DNA of 64,000 bases from Pelagicoccus albus (GTDB lineage: Bacteria; Verrucomicrobiota; Verrucomicrobiia; Opitutales; Opitutaceae), in assembly GCF_014230145.1 (NCBI RefSeq), contig NZ_JACHVC010000006.1, positions 310,001 to 374,000 of the forward strand, given 5' to 3'. Position 1 is the first letter of the stretch. Every line of letters begins with the position of its first letter. The position numbers and the translations under genes were made by a program. Under the pieces are notes generated by a model. It made no database searches, had not been told where the DNA came from, and saw only the letters and a program-made list of their open reading frames with translations. This document shows, piece by piece, positions 1-9,241 of the stretch.

Positions 1-1206
1 GTTTTCGTTAGCTGAAATTTCAGTTTGGCTTTCAAGTGCCGCCAATTCTTCCTCTGCCTTGAGGCTTGTCTCGACTTCGCGGAATGCGGTAAGGGCAGTG
101 GATTTATAGCGAGCCAGTTGTGACAACTGATTCGCATTGAGCTGGTCCCTCTGGGCTTTTAATCGGCCGCTTTGAAACAAAGCTAGGCTCAAGTCTCCCG
201 CGATGGACCAGACGTTGAAATCGTTATCGAGAAGATTGGAAAAGTCGCTGCTCAATCCTCCATCCGACGCGGTAAGGCTTAGGCTGGGCAACCAATTGCG
301 GAGGGCAGATTTTTCGAGAGCCAAGGCGGCGAGTAGTCGCTGTTGCTCGGCTAATATGTCAGGTCTGCGGGCCAGCAATTCAGAGGGCAAACCGGCCGCT
401 GGCTTGCTCGTTAGTTCCGGAAGCTCTTCTTCCAAGCTCAGTCCAGCGGATGGGTAGCGACCGAGTAACGTTTCCAAAGTTCGCAGTGTTGTATCCAGTG
501 CGTTGCGACGACTAATGGCCGCTGCTCTGGTGGAGGAAACTTGGGCCCGAGATAGGCGTAAGTCCAAAGCCTCGACGAGTCCGCGAGCGTATCGCCTCTC
601 CAAAGTTTGCAATTTCGAATCGAAGGACTCGGCGCTTGCTTCGGCCAGTTCGTATTGGGTTTTCGCCTCTATTGTGTTGAACCATGCTTTGGCAACTTGG
701 CCAGCAAGGGATAGGCGAAAGGCTTCCAATTCAAACAAGCTTGCACGGTACTGGGCACGTGAAGCAGAGCTCTCTTGTCCCAGGCGATTCCAAAGATCGA
801 CCTCCCAGCGAGCGGAGAGGTTGATGGCATGAGATTCGCCTTCGATTGCCACGGGCGGGTTGAGTGTCACCATGGACCGTGCTCGAGATGACCGCAGATT
901 GGCCCCGAGACTGGGGAGCCGCGCAGAATTCGTGATCCTGTAGGCCGCTTCTGCCGCTCGCGCTTGTTGATCGATCGCTTCCAAACCAAAATTGTTCTCG
1001 ATGGATTCCGCGATTAACGAGCTCAGAGTGGGAGAGCCGAAGCTCTCAATCCAATCCGTCTGTAGAGGCGAATCTTCCGCATGGCTCCATGTCTCTGGAG
1101 TAAACTCCAGCGTGCTGGCAGGATCATAACTCGATTCCGTCGTCCGGCAGGAAACGAGCAGCAGGCCGCACGCTACGAAAGGCAAGGGGTAGATTCTTCG
1201 TTTCAT
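1..1206 (-). CDS. Outer-membrane efflux lipoprotein (NodT/OprM-like), 3' end outside window
   Basis: TolC-family outer-membrane channel of a tripartite efflux pump. The 402 visible codons start at ATG 1206 with a lipoprotein signal whose lipobox LVSC ends at Cys20. After that come the usual OEP blocks, such as WEVDLWNRLGQ and SLAGQVAKAWFNTIEAKTQYEL, and a second half-repeat with LPSELLARRPDI and FREVETSL. There is no stop before position 1, so the C-terminus lies outside the window. It begins 10 bp after the TetR gene and is probably cotranscribed with it. It is clearly paralogous to the channel gene at 2085-3518 on the other strand, so one locus encodes two channels. Family assignment is secure; which pump it serves is inferred. 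Confidence 0.93.
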   Translation of the reverse strand, partial: MKRRIYPLPFVACGLLLVSCRTTESSYDPASTLEFTPETWSHAEDSPLQTDWIESFGSPTLSSLIAESIENNFGLEAIDQQARAAEAAYRITNSARLPSLGANLRSSRARSMVTLNPPVAIEGESHAINLSARWEVDLWNRLGQESSASRAQYRASLFELEAFRLSLAGQVAKAWFNTIEAKTQYELAEASAESFDSKLQTLERRYARGLVEALDLRLSRAQVSSTRAAAISRRNALDTTLRTLETLLGRYPSAGLSLEEELPELTSKPAAGLPSELLARRPDILAEQQRLLAALALEKSALRNWLPSLSLTASDGGLSSDFSNLLDNDFNVWSIAGDLSLALFQSGRLKAQRDQLNANQLSQLARYKSTALTAFREVETSLKAEEELAALESQTEISANEN

Positions 1207-1216
1207 GGAGATCTTT

Positions 1217-1849
1217 CTAGGTTGCCGGGCTGTTATGAGATGCGACCAAGGCATCGATACCACCCGCGATGAAGGTTATGGTATTTTCGGCATTTGGAAA
1301 TCCGGGGCCCGCTTGCATCGCTTGAGCTCTTTGCTGTTGGTGCATGATACCGCTGGTACAGACTATGATGTAGGTGAAGCACTGTTTGATTAGCTCCGGA
1401 GAGTTCCCCTGCAGTGTTCTCGCCAACTCCATCCCGAAAACGCTAATGACTTTTGCGAAGACTTCCTTTTGCAAAACCTGAGTGAGCTCGGTTTGTTCTG
1501 AGATCGCTCTGGCGATGGCTCGCATGAAAGTGGCTCGGCTTTTGTCTTCGTTCATAGCCTCGATCATGGGACGAATCAAAATATCAACGAGCTCTCGCAC
1601 TTTTAGCGGCTTGCCGTCCGATTCTTTGAGAGCCTTGTCGAGGCGCGTAAACCGCTTCTCATTGATCGGCTCGATGCGGTGTCTGATCATGGAAAGGAGG
1701 AGCTCGTCCTTGGATCCAAAGTGATAGCTAACGGAGGCCACGTTACTTTCTGCTCGATTGGTGATGTTTCGAATAGAGGCTCCATAAAACCCTTTTTCGG
1801 CAAACTCAGCTTCAGCGGCTTCGATCAGCCTTTTTCGTGTCTTGTTCAT
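1217..1849 (-). CDS. TetR/AcrR-family transcriptional repressor
   Basis: A 210-residue TetR regulator. The N-terminal helix-turn-helix (about residues 4-50) has the family pattern RKRLIEAAEAEFAEKGF then ASIRNITNRA and SYHFGSKDELL. The rest is an all-helical ligand-binding and dimerisation domain. It sits between two outer-membrane channel genes and is divergent from the efflux operon starting at 2085. That is the standard arrangement for a local repressor that binds a pump substrate. A palindrome suited to TetR binding lies 18 bp upstream of its ATG (1867-1876). Autoregulation together with control of the divergent operon is inferred; the ligand is unknown. Confidence 0.93.
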   Translation of the reverse strand: MNKTRKRLIEAAEAEFAEKGFYGASIRNITNRAESNVASVSYHFGSKDELLLSMIRHRIEPINEKRFTRLDKALKESDGKPLKVRELVDILIRPMIEAMNEDKSRATFMRAIARAISEQTELTQVLQKEVFAKVISVFGMELARTLQGNSPELIKQCFTYIIVCTSGIMHQQQRAQAMQAGPGFPNAENTITFIAGGIDALVASHNSPAT

Positions 1850-1861
1850 GTTAGCTTAATT

Positions 1862-1877
1862 TCAAACAAACGTTTGA
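1862..1877. promoter_or_regulatory. Putative TetR operator
   Basis: A perfect 10-bp palindrome, CAAACGTTTG (1867-1876), lies within a wider inverted repeat TCAAAC-N4-GTTTGA (1862-1877). It is located between the divergent tetR and efflux genes. A weaker copy, CAAGCGTTTT, begins about 22 bp further on (1889). CAAAC/GTTTG half-sites are common in TetR-family operators. Binding is inferred from position and symmetry. Confidence 0.6.
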
Positions 1878-2084
1878 TTTAATTTGAGCAAGCGTTTTCT
1901 CTCCGGTGATCTCTTTTGCTCTCCGTGCAGCCGAACAAAAATAGTTTTATTTTTTCCCTCCTCTGGGAATTCAGGCGCCAGCTCTAGCCGTTCCTTCAGC
2001 GGGATCGGGAGGGCCCACTTGGCGCGGCAAATGCGGATGCCGCCGTTTGAGTTAAACATTACCGCGAACTGTTCACCTTCTCCT

Positions 2085-3518
2085 ATGCCAATTTGGCTTT
2101 CTCCTCGTAAGAAACATCATCTCCATCGAAGCGTCGCTGGGGCCTCCTTAGGCCTGTTCGCTTTGCTTGGCTTAAGCGGCTGTTACAGCCCCCCAAGTTC
2201 CAGACAGGCTTTGTTGGAAGCCGAAGTTCCCGACGCATGGTCAGTTGAACTCGAAGGGACAAGCGAGTTCAACGCTGGCTCCTGGGTTGACGATTTTAAT
2301 GATCCCCGCCTTGAGGCGATCCTCAAAGAAGCGCTTGCCTACAACTACGACCTGCGTGAGGCTTCCGCTCGACTTGACGCGGCATTAGCTACTTCCAAGT
2401 CCAATCGAGCCGATATCTTCCCAGCCTTAACGGTAGGAGGAACGGGAACGAAATCGCGTCGCGGATCCGCTTCTGGGATTGATCAAACTCCGACCAGCGA
2501 AACATACGGACTAAACGGTCGTCTGGCTTGGGAAATCGATTTATGGGGCAAGGTGCGAAACGGGTACCGTGGAGATCTCGCGGACCAAGCCGCAGCTATC
2601 GCCGATTATCAGGCCGCTCGCCTTTCCCTCGCCGCACAAGTTGCCAAAGCTTGGTATGCGGCCGTCGAAGCCAACCAGCAGTATGAGTTGGAAGTTCGTA
2701 TTTTGGAAGCTCTCTCCGAAAGCTCGCGCATCGTGGAGGAAAATTTCACCAGCGGGATTGCCGGGGCTTTGGACGTTCGACTTATTCGGGCAAACCTCGC
2801 TTCCAGCAAGAGCTCGCTAGAAGGAAGGCGTCGTAGTCGCGACGCAGCGATTCGAACCCTTGAAGTTCTGTTAGGCCGTTATCCACGTAATGAGATCGAT
2901 GTGGTCTCCGATTTTCCAACACTCGATGCTGAAATACCAGTAGGGCTTCCATCTGATTTATTGCTGCGCCGCCCCGATATCATTTCGGCGGAAAGAACTT
3001 TGGCAGCGGTTGAGCAGCGTAAGTTCGAAACCAGCAAGGCGCGTTTGCCTTCCATAGACCTGACTCTCAGTCGAGGAACTAGCGCTGCAGATGTTGGGGA
3101 CATTTTCGAATTAACCGAAAATCGCATTTGGACCCAATCACTAAGCATCGCTCAGACCTTGTTTAATGCAGGCAGACTAAAAGCTAATTACAAGCGAGCG
3201 GTCGCTAACTACGAACTGAACGTGGCGGCCTATGCCAACACGGTCTTGACAGCGTTCCGCGAGGTCGAAAGCGAACTCTACAATCAGGAATCCTACGCTG
3301 CGGATTATGAATTCCTAAAAGTCGCCGCCACCGAATCTATGGATGCGGAAACCCTTGCTTGGGAGGAATACTCGAGCGGTTTGTCTGACATCACCACCGT
3401 ATTGGATTCGGTACAACGCTCCATCAACGCCCAACGCTCCTTAATCCAGGTCGCCAACAATCGGGTACAGAGCCGTATCGATCTCTACCTTGCCTTGGGA
3501 GGCGGATTCGAGATCTAG
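2085..3518 (+). CDS. Outer-membrane efflux lipoprotein (NodT/OprM-like)
   Basis: A 477-residue TolC-family channel and first gene of a channel, adaptor, RND pump operon. An open frame reaches back to a TTG at 1884, but that stretch runs through the operator region. The ATG at 2085 gives a proper lipoprotein signal: positive n-region RKKHHLHR, hydrophobic core, and LSGC with Cys33. Two tandem OEP repeats follow, with WEIDLWGKV, SLAAQVAKAWYAAVEANQQYEL, LPSDLLLRRPDI and FREVESEL. The adaptor starts 49 bp downstream. It is a paralogue of the divergent channel at 1-1206. Confidence 0.93.
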   Translation: MPIWLSPRKKHHLHRSVAGASLGLFALLGLSGCYSPPSSRQALLEAEVPDAWSVELEGTSEFNAGSWVDDFNDPRLEAILKEALAYNYDLREASARLDAALATSKSNRADIFPALTVGGTGTKSRRGSASGIDQTPTSETYGLNGRLAWEIDLWGKVRNGYRGDLADQAAAIADYQAARLSLAAQVAKAWYAAVEANQQYELEVRILEALSESSRIVEENFTSGIAGALDVRLIRANLASSKSSLEGRRRSRDAAIRTLEVLLGRYPRNEIDVVSDFPTLDAEIPVGLPSDLLLRRPDIISAERTLAAVEQRKFETSKARLPSIDLTLSRGTSAADVGDIFELTENRIWTQSLSIAQTLFNAGRLKANYKRAVANYELNVAAYANTVLTAFREVESELYNQESYAADYEFLKVAATESMDAETLAWEEYSSGLSDITTVLDSVQRSINAQRSLIQVANNRVQSRIDLYLALGGGFEI

Positions 3519-3567
3519 CCACTCACTTCAATCGCATATCCTTTAAGAATTTTCTCCAAGCCTAGCC

Positions 3568-4827
3568 ATGAGACGCACACTACAACTTGTATTGCCGCTG
3601 GTGATACTCTGCTTTTTCGCAACCATCATATATTGGATCTTCGCTAATAGCGTTGAACCACAAACGCAGCGTTTCGCTCCGCCTTCGCCTCATGTGGTAA
3701 CACGTGTTTTGGAAAAAGAGGATTTTGGAGTGACCCTGCATTCTCAAGGAGCGGTGCGGGCTCGTACCGAAAGTTCGCTCATTCCGGAGGTGAGAGGGCG
3801 CATCGTAGAGATCGCTTCGAATTTTCAGGAAGGCGCCTTTTTCGAGGAAGGGGATATTCTCCTGCAGATTGACGACCGTGATTATCGAGCCGAACTGATC
3901 GTCGCCGAGGCGGCTCTCGCGGAAGCGGAATTGGCTTTGCAGCAAGAGAACGCTCGTCACGAGCAGGCACGCCGTGATTGGGAAAGGCTTAATCCTGGCA
4001 CCACTGCAACGGAACTGACGCTTCGCAAACCGCAACTCAAGCAAGCTCAAGCCGCAGCCGCTTCGGCAGAAGCACGCGTCGAAACGGCTAAACTAAACTT
4101 GGAGCGAACCAAAGTTCGCGCACCCTACGCGGGCCGCGTTTTGAGTAAAAGCGTGGACGTTGGGCAATACGTTTCGGTTGGGTCTCAAATGGCGACCATC
4201 TATGCGGTGGATTATGCGGAAGTCAGACTGCCATTGACAGCGTCCCAATACAGTTTCCTCGATTTGCCTTCGGTCTACCGCGGAGCGAATCCATCTATCG
4301 AGGGTGGCCCGAAAGTGGTCCTCTCCTCCCAATCGCTGGGTAAAACCTACAAGTGGGAAGGGCAAATCGTTCGTTCCGAAGGTGCGGTCGATTCTCAGAC
4401 TCGCCAGATTTTCGTGGTTGCTCAGGTCGAGGACCCGTACGGCGCGTCCGTCCCTGGTCGTCCCCCGTTAAAAGTCGGCTCCTTTGTCCAAGCAGAAATT
4501 GAGGGCCGCACCTTGCGAGACGTTTATGAGATTCCTCGTGGCGTGTATCGGGAAAATAGTTACGTTTTGATCGTGAGTGAGGATGGCTTCTTGAATCGTC
4601 GACTCGTGAATTCGATTTGGGAAAACGAGCTCAGTATCATCGTAGATGCTGGTCTGGGGGAAGGGGAGCTGCTTTGCCTAACGGATGTTCCTTACGCTCT
4701 CGAAGGTTTGCAGGTTCAAGCTCGGGACGAGGATGGCAAGCCGATGGCCGGCATGTTGACCGAATCGGCCTCCAAGCCTGGCTCTTCTGGCGCTGCATCT
4801 ACTCCTTCCGGGCAACCGCGCGGATAA
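3568..4827 (+). CDS. RND efflux periplasmic adaptor (membrane fusion protein, HlyD/AcrA type)
   Basis: A 419-residue adaptor that links the inner-membrane RND pump to the outer-membrane channel. An N-terminal hydrophobic anchor (about residues 7-26) has no lipobox Cys. A split lipoyl domain follows (GRIVEIASNFQEGAFFEEGD and later VRAPYAGRVLSKSVDVGQYV) around an Ala/Glu-rich coiled-coil hairpin (about residues 110-175). Beta-barrel and membrane-proximal domains come next. The last 30 residues are Pro/Ser/Gly-rich and look disordered. It lies 26 bp upstream of the pump gene. Confidence 0.93.
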   Translation: MRRTLQLVLPLVILCFFATIIYWIFANSVEPQTQRFAPPSPHVVTRVLEKEDFGVTLHSQGAVRARTESSLIPEVRGRIVEIASNFQEGAFFEEGDILLQIDDRDYRAELIVAEAALAEAELALQQENARHEQARRDWERLNPGTTATELTLRKPQLKQAQAAAASAEARVETAKLNLERTKVRAPYAGRVLSKSVDVGQYVSVGSQMATIYAVDYAEVRLPLTASQYSFLDLPSVYRGANPSIEGGPKVVLSSQSLGKTYKWEGQIVRSEGAVDSQTRQIFVVAQVEDPYGASVPGRPPLKVGSFVQAEIEGRTLRDVYEIPRGVYRENSYVLIVSEDGFLNRRLVNSIWENELSIIVDAGLGEGELLCLTDVPYALEGLQVQARDEDGKPMAGMLTESASKPGSSGAASTPSGQPRG

Positions 4828-4853
4828 GCTGAACCAATAAAACGGATACAGTT

Positions 4854-7800
4854 ATGAACGGAATGATCGAATGGTTCACGAAGAATAGCGTGGCAGCAAA
4901 CATCCTGATGTTTGCAATCGTCGCGATAGGATTACACTCGCTCACTTCGAAGGTTATCCTTCAGGAGTTTCCAGATTTTCCCTCTCGAGACATAACCGTC
5001 TCAGTACCTTACCCGGGTTCAACTCCAAGCGAGGTCGAAGAAGCAATCATCACAAGAATCGAAGAGGAGCTCTACGATATCGAGGGTATCAAAGAGATGA
5101 CCAGTCGTGCGACTTCAAGCTCGGGTACTGTGACTCTCGAGGTCGAGGAAGGCTACGACCTTTCGGAGGTTCAGGATAAGATCAAGAACCGGGTCGACGC
5201 TATTCGGACTTTTCCGGCTGAAGCCGAACGGGCTCAAGTAAGTATGCCTGAGCGTCGTGAGCGTGTTATCACGATTGTTGCTTCGGGCGACTTGAGCGAG
5301 ATGGATTTGAAGCATCTCGGTGAGCAGATTCGCGATGAGGTGACAGCCATCGAAGGTATCACCATCGCGTCTCTGAAAGCCACTCGCCCTTATGAGATAT
5401 CTGTTGAGGTATCAGAGGATACACTACGAGAATACGGCCTAAGCCTTGCGAGTCTGACCTCCGCGATTCAGGCCCACTCCCTCGATTTGTCGGCGGGAAG
5501 TATCAAATCTTCCAGCGGAGATATCATGCTTCGAACTTCTCAACAGGCTTACACGCAGGAGGAATTCGAGGCGATCGTCGTCTACACTCGCCCAGATGGT
5601 ACAAGAGTCACTGTCGGCGATTTGGCCAAGGTCAATGACGGCTTCGACGAAACTCCGATCAATCCGCGTTTCAACGGACAACGCTCGGTGGCTATCGATG
5701 TCTACAGAGTCGGGACGCAAAACATCATCGATTTGGGTGAGAAGGTAAAAGACTACCTTGCTCTCAAGCGTGAGCAACTGCCGGAAGGAATTACGCTAGA
5801 TTACTGGCAAGACGATTCGGAACGTATCGCTGAGCGACTCAGTATGCTGAAGGGAAGTGCGATATTTGGATACGTTTTGGTTATCTGTGTGCTTTCTTTG
5901 TTTCTACGGCCTTCGCTCGCATTTTGGGTTTCGTTGGGTATTCCAATCGCGTTCTCTGGAGCGTTTTTCCTCCTGCCTATGATGGGGATAACGCTGAACA
6001 TGATTACTCTTTTCGCGTTTATTCTTGTGCTCGGTATCGTGGTCGATGACGCCATCGTAACGGGGGAAAATGTCTACCAGCGAATGCAGTCGGGTGAGGA
6101 TTCCTTGACTGCAACGATCAAGGGTACGCAAGAGGTCGCGGTACCGGTTATCTTTGGGGTACTCACCACAGTAGCCGCTTTTTACCCGCTGGTGAATATG
6201 ACCGGTTTCCGTGGCAATATCTTCAAGCAGATCCCCTTTGTGGTAATACCTGTTTTGCTCTTTTCGCTCATCGAGTCCAAGTTGATCTTGCCAGCTCACC
6301 TCAAGCATTGCCGCCCGATCAACAATGCGAATACGGCCAAAAAGTCGTTCATCACGCGAGTGCAGCGTGGAGTCGCCAATGGGTTGGAACGCTTCGTCGA
6401 TAAGTATTACAAGCCAGCTCTGAGAATCTGCCTGACCTACCGCTATGCGTTTATGGTTTTGTTTCTCGGGATTCTCGGAATCTTCGTAGCCCGCTTTATG
6501 GCTGGGCATTTGTCTTACACCACCTTCCCTCGCATCCCGCGTAGCGTTGTAACCACTACAGTTGTCATGCCAGTGGGTACCGCTTTCGAGTCGACGCAGA
6601 AAGTCGTGGACAAAGTGGAGACAGCCGCGATGACTTTGCGTGACCAACTTCGCGATGAGCATGGCGTGGACATCATTAAAAATATTTTCGCTACCGCAGG
6701 CGGACGCCCTTTTAGTAGCTGGCGCGCGTCTGCGGGTGTGGCCGAAGAGGGTGAGATCGTTATCGAGCTAGCCTCTGTGCAAGAGACTGGAGTTGAAATC
6801 GGGAGCCGAGAGGTCTCGATGAGTCTACGACGATTGGTCGGGCCAGTTCCGGAAGCGGAATCGCTAGACATCGCCTTTGCTCGCGGAACTTCGGATGCGG
6901 TCAATGTACAGCTTGAGGGGCCGAGAATCGAGGAGTTGGTCGAAGCCTCCAAGGAGCTACAAGAAAAACTCACGAGCTACGCTGGGCTTTACGATATCGA
7001 AGATTCTTTCCAACAGGCGACAGAGGAGCTCGAGCTTGAGTTGAAGCCGCAGGCGGTGCATCTGGGAGTTACCTCGCGACAATTGGCATCGCAAGTACGC
7101 CAAGCGTTCTATGGGGCTGAAGCTCAGCGAATTCAGCGCGGGCGCGACGACATTAAGGTCATGGTTCGGTATCCAGAATCGCAGCGCAAAAGCATCGCGG
7201 CTCTACATTCGATGAAAATTCGAACTTCCGACGGCTCGGAAGTTCCATTCGAGGAAGTGGCCAAGGTCGTTCCAGGAAAGAGTTTGCCGTCTATTCAACG
7301 CTTTGATCGAAACCGAATTATCCGCGTGACCGCATCAGGCGACGAAAACCAGACAGACGAAGAAGGGATTCAAACAGATCTCGAGCAAAACTACCTGCCG
7401 GAGCTCGTTAGCAAGTATTCCGGAATGCACTTCTCTATGCAAGGAAGCGCGGCTGACTCTCGCGATAATAACGCGGAGTTTATGAACGGCGTCTATTTGG
7501 TCCTAGTCGTTATCTATGTCTTGTTAGCGATTCCGTTCCGAAGCTACGTGCAACCTTTCATTGTCATGACTGCGATTCCGTTTGGCGTGGTCGGGGCGAT
7601 CATGGGACACGACTTGATGAGCTTCATTTACGAATCTGTCCTGCATCGGGAAACGAACCCAGTCGTCAATGTCACCATGATGTCCATACTTGGTATGCTG
7701 GCTTTGTCAGGAGTGGTGGTTAACGACAGTTTGGTTATGGTCGATTACATCAACCAGAGAAGAAAGGAGGGGATGCCCTTGGGAGAGGCAGTCCGTTTGG

Positions 7801-8093
7801 CGGGCGTGAAACGCTTCCGTCCGATCTTGCTGACTTCCCTGACAACCTTTGCCGGTCTCGTGCCATTGATGTTTGAGAGTGCTCAAAGCGCCCAGTTCCT
7901 GATCCCGATGGCGGTATCGCTCGGATGGGGAATACTCTTCGCCACCTTTATCACGCTGTTCTTTGTCCCGATCATCAATCTGGTGGTCGACGACATCGCT
8001 CACTTCTTCAAATGGGTTTATGGCAAGGATGACGCTCCTAATGAGCATCATCTGGGGACGGGGCAAGAAGCCCACTCTCACATGGGCAAATAG
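4854..8093 (+). CDS. RND-family efflux transporter, inner-membrane subunit
   Basis: A 1079-residue proton-driven RND pump of the AcrB/MdtB-like superfamily, with the expected duplicated layout: TM1, porter loop, TM2-7, porter loop, TM8-12. The N-terminus WFTKNSVAANILM and the block FPDFPSRDITVSVPYPGSTP are typical. TM4 keeps the two acidic residues of the proton relay in GIVVDDAIVTGEN. In the TM10 block GVVVNDSLVMVDY, the position matching AcrB Lys940 is not a Lys, so the relay differs in detail from AcrB. It ends the operon, and a strong terminator follows 7 bp after the stop. The substrate cannot be deduced. Confidence 0.95.
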   Translation: MNGMIEWFTKNSVAANILMFAIVAIGLHSLTSKVILQEFPDFPSRDITVSVPYPGSTPSEVEEAIITRIEEELYDIEGIKEMTSRATSSSGTVTLEVEEGYDLSEVQDKIKNRVDAIRTFPAEAERAQVSMPERRERVITIVASGDLSEMDLKHLGEQIRDEVTAIEGITIASLKATRPYEISVEVSEDTLREYGLSLASLTSAIQAHSLDLSAGSIKSSSGDIMLRTSQQAYTQEEFEAIVVYTRPDGTRVTVGDLAKVNDGFDETPINPRFNGQRSVAIDVYRVGTQNIIDLGEKVKDYLALKREQLPEGITLDYWQDDSERIAERLSMLKGSAIFGYVLVICVLSLFLRPSLAFWVSLGIPIAFSGAFFLLPMMGITLNMITLFAFILVLGIVVDDAIVTGENVYQRMQSGEDSLTATIKGTQEVAVPVIFGVLTTVAAFYPLVNMTGFRGNIFKQIPFVVIPVLLFSLIESKLILPAHLKHCRPINNANTAKKSFITRVQRGVANGLERFVDKYYKPALRICLTYRYAFMVLFLGILGIFVARFMAGHLSYTTFPRIPRSVVTTTVVMPVGTAFESTQKVVDKVETAAMTLRDQLRDEHGVDIIKNIFATAGGRPFSSWRASAGVAEEGEIVIELASVQETGVEIGSREVSMSLRRLVGPVPEAESLDIAFARGTSDAVNVQLEGPRIEELVEASKELQEKLTSYAGLYDIEDSFQQATEELELELKPQAVHLGVTSRQLASQVRQAFYGAEAQRIQRGRDDIKVMVRYPESQRKSIAALHSMKIRTSDGSEVPFEEVAKVVPGKSLPSIQRFDRNRIIRVTASGDENQTDEEGIQTDLEQNYLPELVSKYSGMHFSMQGSAADSRDNNAEFMNGVYLVLVVIYVLLAIPFRSYVQPFIVMTAIPFGVVGAIMGHDLMSFIYESVLHRETNPVVNVTMMSILGMLALSGVVVNDSLVMVDYINQRRKEGMPLGEAVRLAGVKRFRPILLTSLTTFAGLVPLMFESAQSAQFLIPMAVSLGWGILFATFITLFFVPIINLVVDDIAHFFKWVYGKDDAPNEHHLGTGQEAHSHMGK

Positions 8094-8100
8094 TTTTATC

Positions 8101-8133
8101 AAAAGGGCCGGCGCAACAGCCGGCCCTTTTTTT
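8101..8133 (+). terminator. Rho-independent terminator of the efflux operon
   Basis: GGGCCGGC and GCCGGCCC arms flank a 6-nt loop, followed by a T7 run, immediately after the RND gene stop. On the minus strand it would lie beyond the esterase gene and could serve that gene too, since its upstream side is A-rich. Confidence 0.92.
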
Positions 8134-8158
8134 ATCACAAAGTATATGTAATCCAAGC

Positions 8159-9079
8159 TCAGTGAGCTTTGATCCATTGGATACATAGGTCTGACCATTC
8201 TTCGAGGCGGCCTCTTCCGAGGGCCAAGCCGAAGCCGTGTCCACCATATGGGTACAAGTGCATCTCTGCTTCTACTGAATGGTCGAGCAGGCTCTGGTAG
8301 AACAGTATGGAATTTGCCACTGGCACTGCTCCGTCATCCGAGGAGTGGACGAGAAATGTGGGAGGTGTATTTTCCGTGATCTGCAATTCGTTGGAATATT
8401 GCTCTACGAGCTCTTCGCTGGGATTCTCGCCGAGCAAATTTTTGCGAGACCCGGCGTGGGTAATTCCCTCGCGCATAGAAATTACTGGATACATGAGAAT
8501 CATGAAGTCTGGTCTGGAGCTTATGCGGTCGGTCATGTCCTCCGCTTGAGGGTCGCCCATGTCGAATTGAGTGCCGAGTGTTGAAGCCAAATGTCCACCG
8601 GCGGAGAATCCCATGACGCCAATCTTAGCCGGATCGATGCTCCAATCCTCCGCGTTTTGGCGAACCAGACGCATTGCTCGTTTTGCGTCCAAGAGCGGTG
8701 AGAGGCGTGGCTCGATATTGCTGTCGTCGTCGGGTAGGCGGCTTTTGAGGATGATGGCCGCGATTCCCTTGGCGTTAAGGGCGCTGGCGATATCTACGCC
8801 TTCCCAATTGTAGGAAAGTCGGGCATAGCCGCCACCTGGGCATATCACTACGGCGTGTCCTGTAGCGCTGCGGCGAGCAGGGAGTCGGACTTCGATGGTT
8901 GGGATTTGAACCTGGGAAATGGCGAAGCTAGAGGGGCGATCTGTGATGACTTCCTCCTGCTCCGACTCTTGGTGGTTAGGGGCTGGTCCGTCCCAGAGAC
9001 GCAAAACATTAGGGTCGTTCGGAATACTTGCGACGCAGCTGAAGGTGAAAAGGAGTGAAGGGAGGAGGTACCGTAACAT
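8159..9079 (-). CDS. Secreted alpha/beta-hydrolase, esterase/acetylxylan-esterase-like
   Basis: A 306-residue alpha/beta-hydrolase with an N-terminal export signal; Cys15 in TFSC may be a weak lipobox. The oxyanion-hole segment is CPGGGYARLSY (about 80-90). The nucleophile elbow is GFSAGGH with Ser159. A late Asp in HSSDDGAVP and the His in GGHGFGL complete the triad. This pattern fits the carbohydrate-esterase-like and BD-FAE-type hydrolases common in polysaccharide-degrading Verrucomicrobia and Bacteroidetes. A deacylase role on plant or algal glycans is inferred; no glycan locus is adjacent. It is divergent from the lactonase-family gene at 9242. Confidence 0.85.
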   Translation of the reverse strand: MLRYLLPSLLFTFSCVASIPNDPNVLRLWDGPAPNHQESEQEEVITDRPSSFAISQVQIPTIEVRLPARRSATGHAVVICPGGGYARLSYNWEGVDIASALNAKGIAAIILKSRLPDDDSNIEPRLSPLLDAKRAMRLVRQNAEDWSIDPAKIGVMGFSAGGHLASTLGTQFDMGDPQAEDMTDRISSRPDFMILMYPVISMREGITHAGSRKNLLGENPSEELVEQYSNELQITENTPPTFLVHSSDDGAVPVANSILFYQSLLDHSVEAEMHLYPYGGHGFGLALGRGRLEEWSDLCIQWIKAH

Positions 9080-9241
9080 TTCTATTCCATGTGGTTTCTG
9101 TCGGAAAAAGGCAATACGTCGCTCCTTCGGTGATGAGAGGCAATCCGGTTTACCCTCGAAAAACTCACCTAAATTGGGTATTCGCGGGAGCTCCTTTAGA
9201 AGCTGCTTTACCTAGATTTTGAATCCGACAGTTTCTTTTGA

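Noticed and set aside
1884-2084. N-terminal extension of the second outer-membrane channel from a TTG
   Set aside because: It would put 67 residues before a textbook lipoprotein signal and run through the operator and promoter region.
5904-6662. 252-codon minus-strand frame in the RND pump gene
   Set aside because: Antisense to a clear AcrB-like gene; rich in His, Arg and Asp as expected of a reversed membrane protein.
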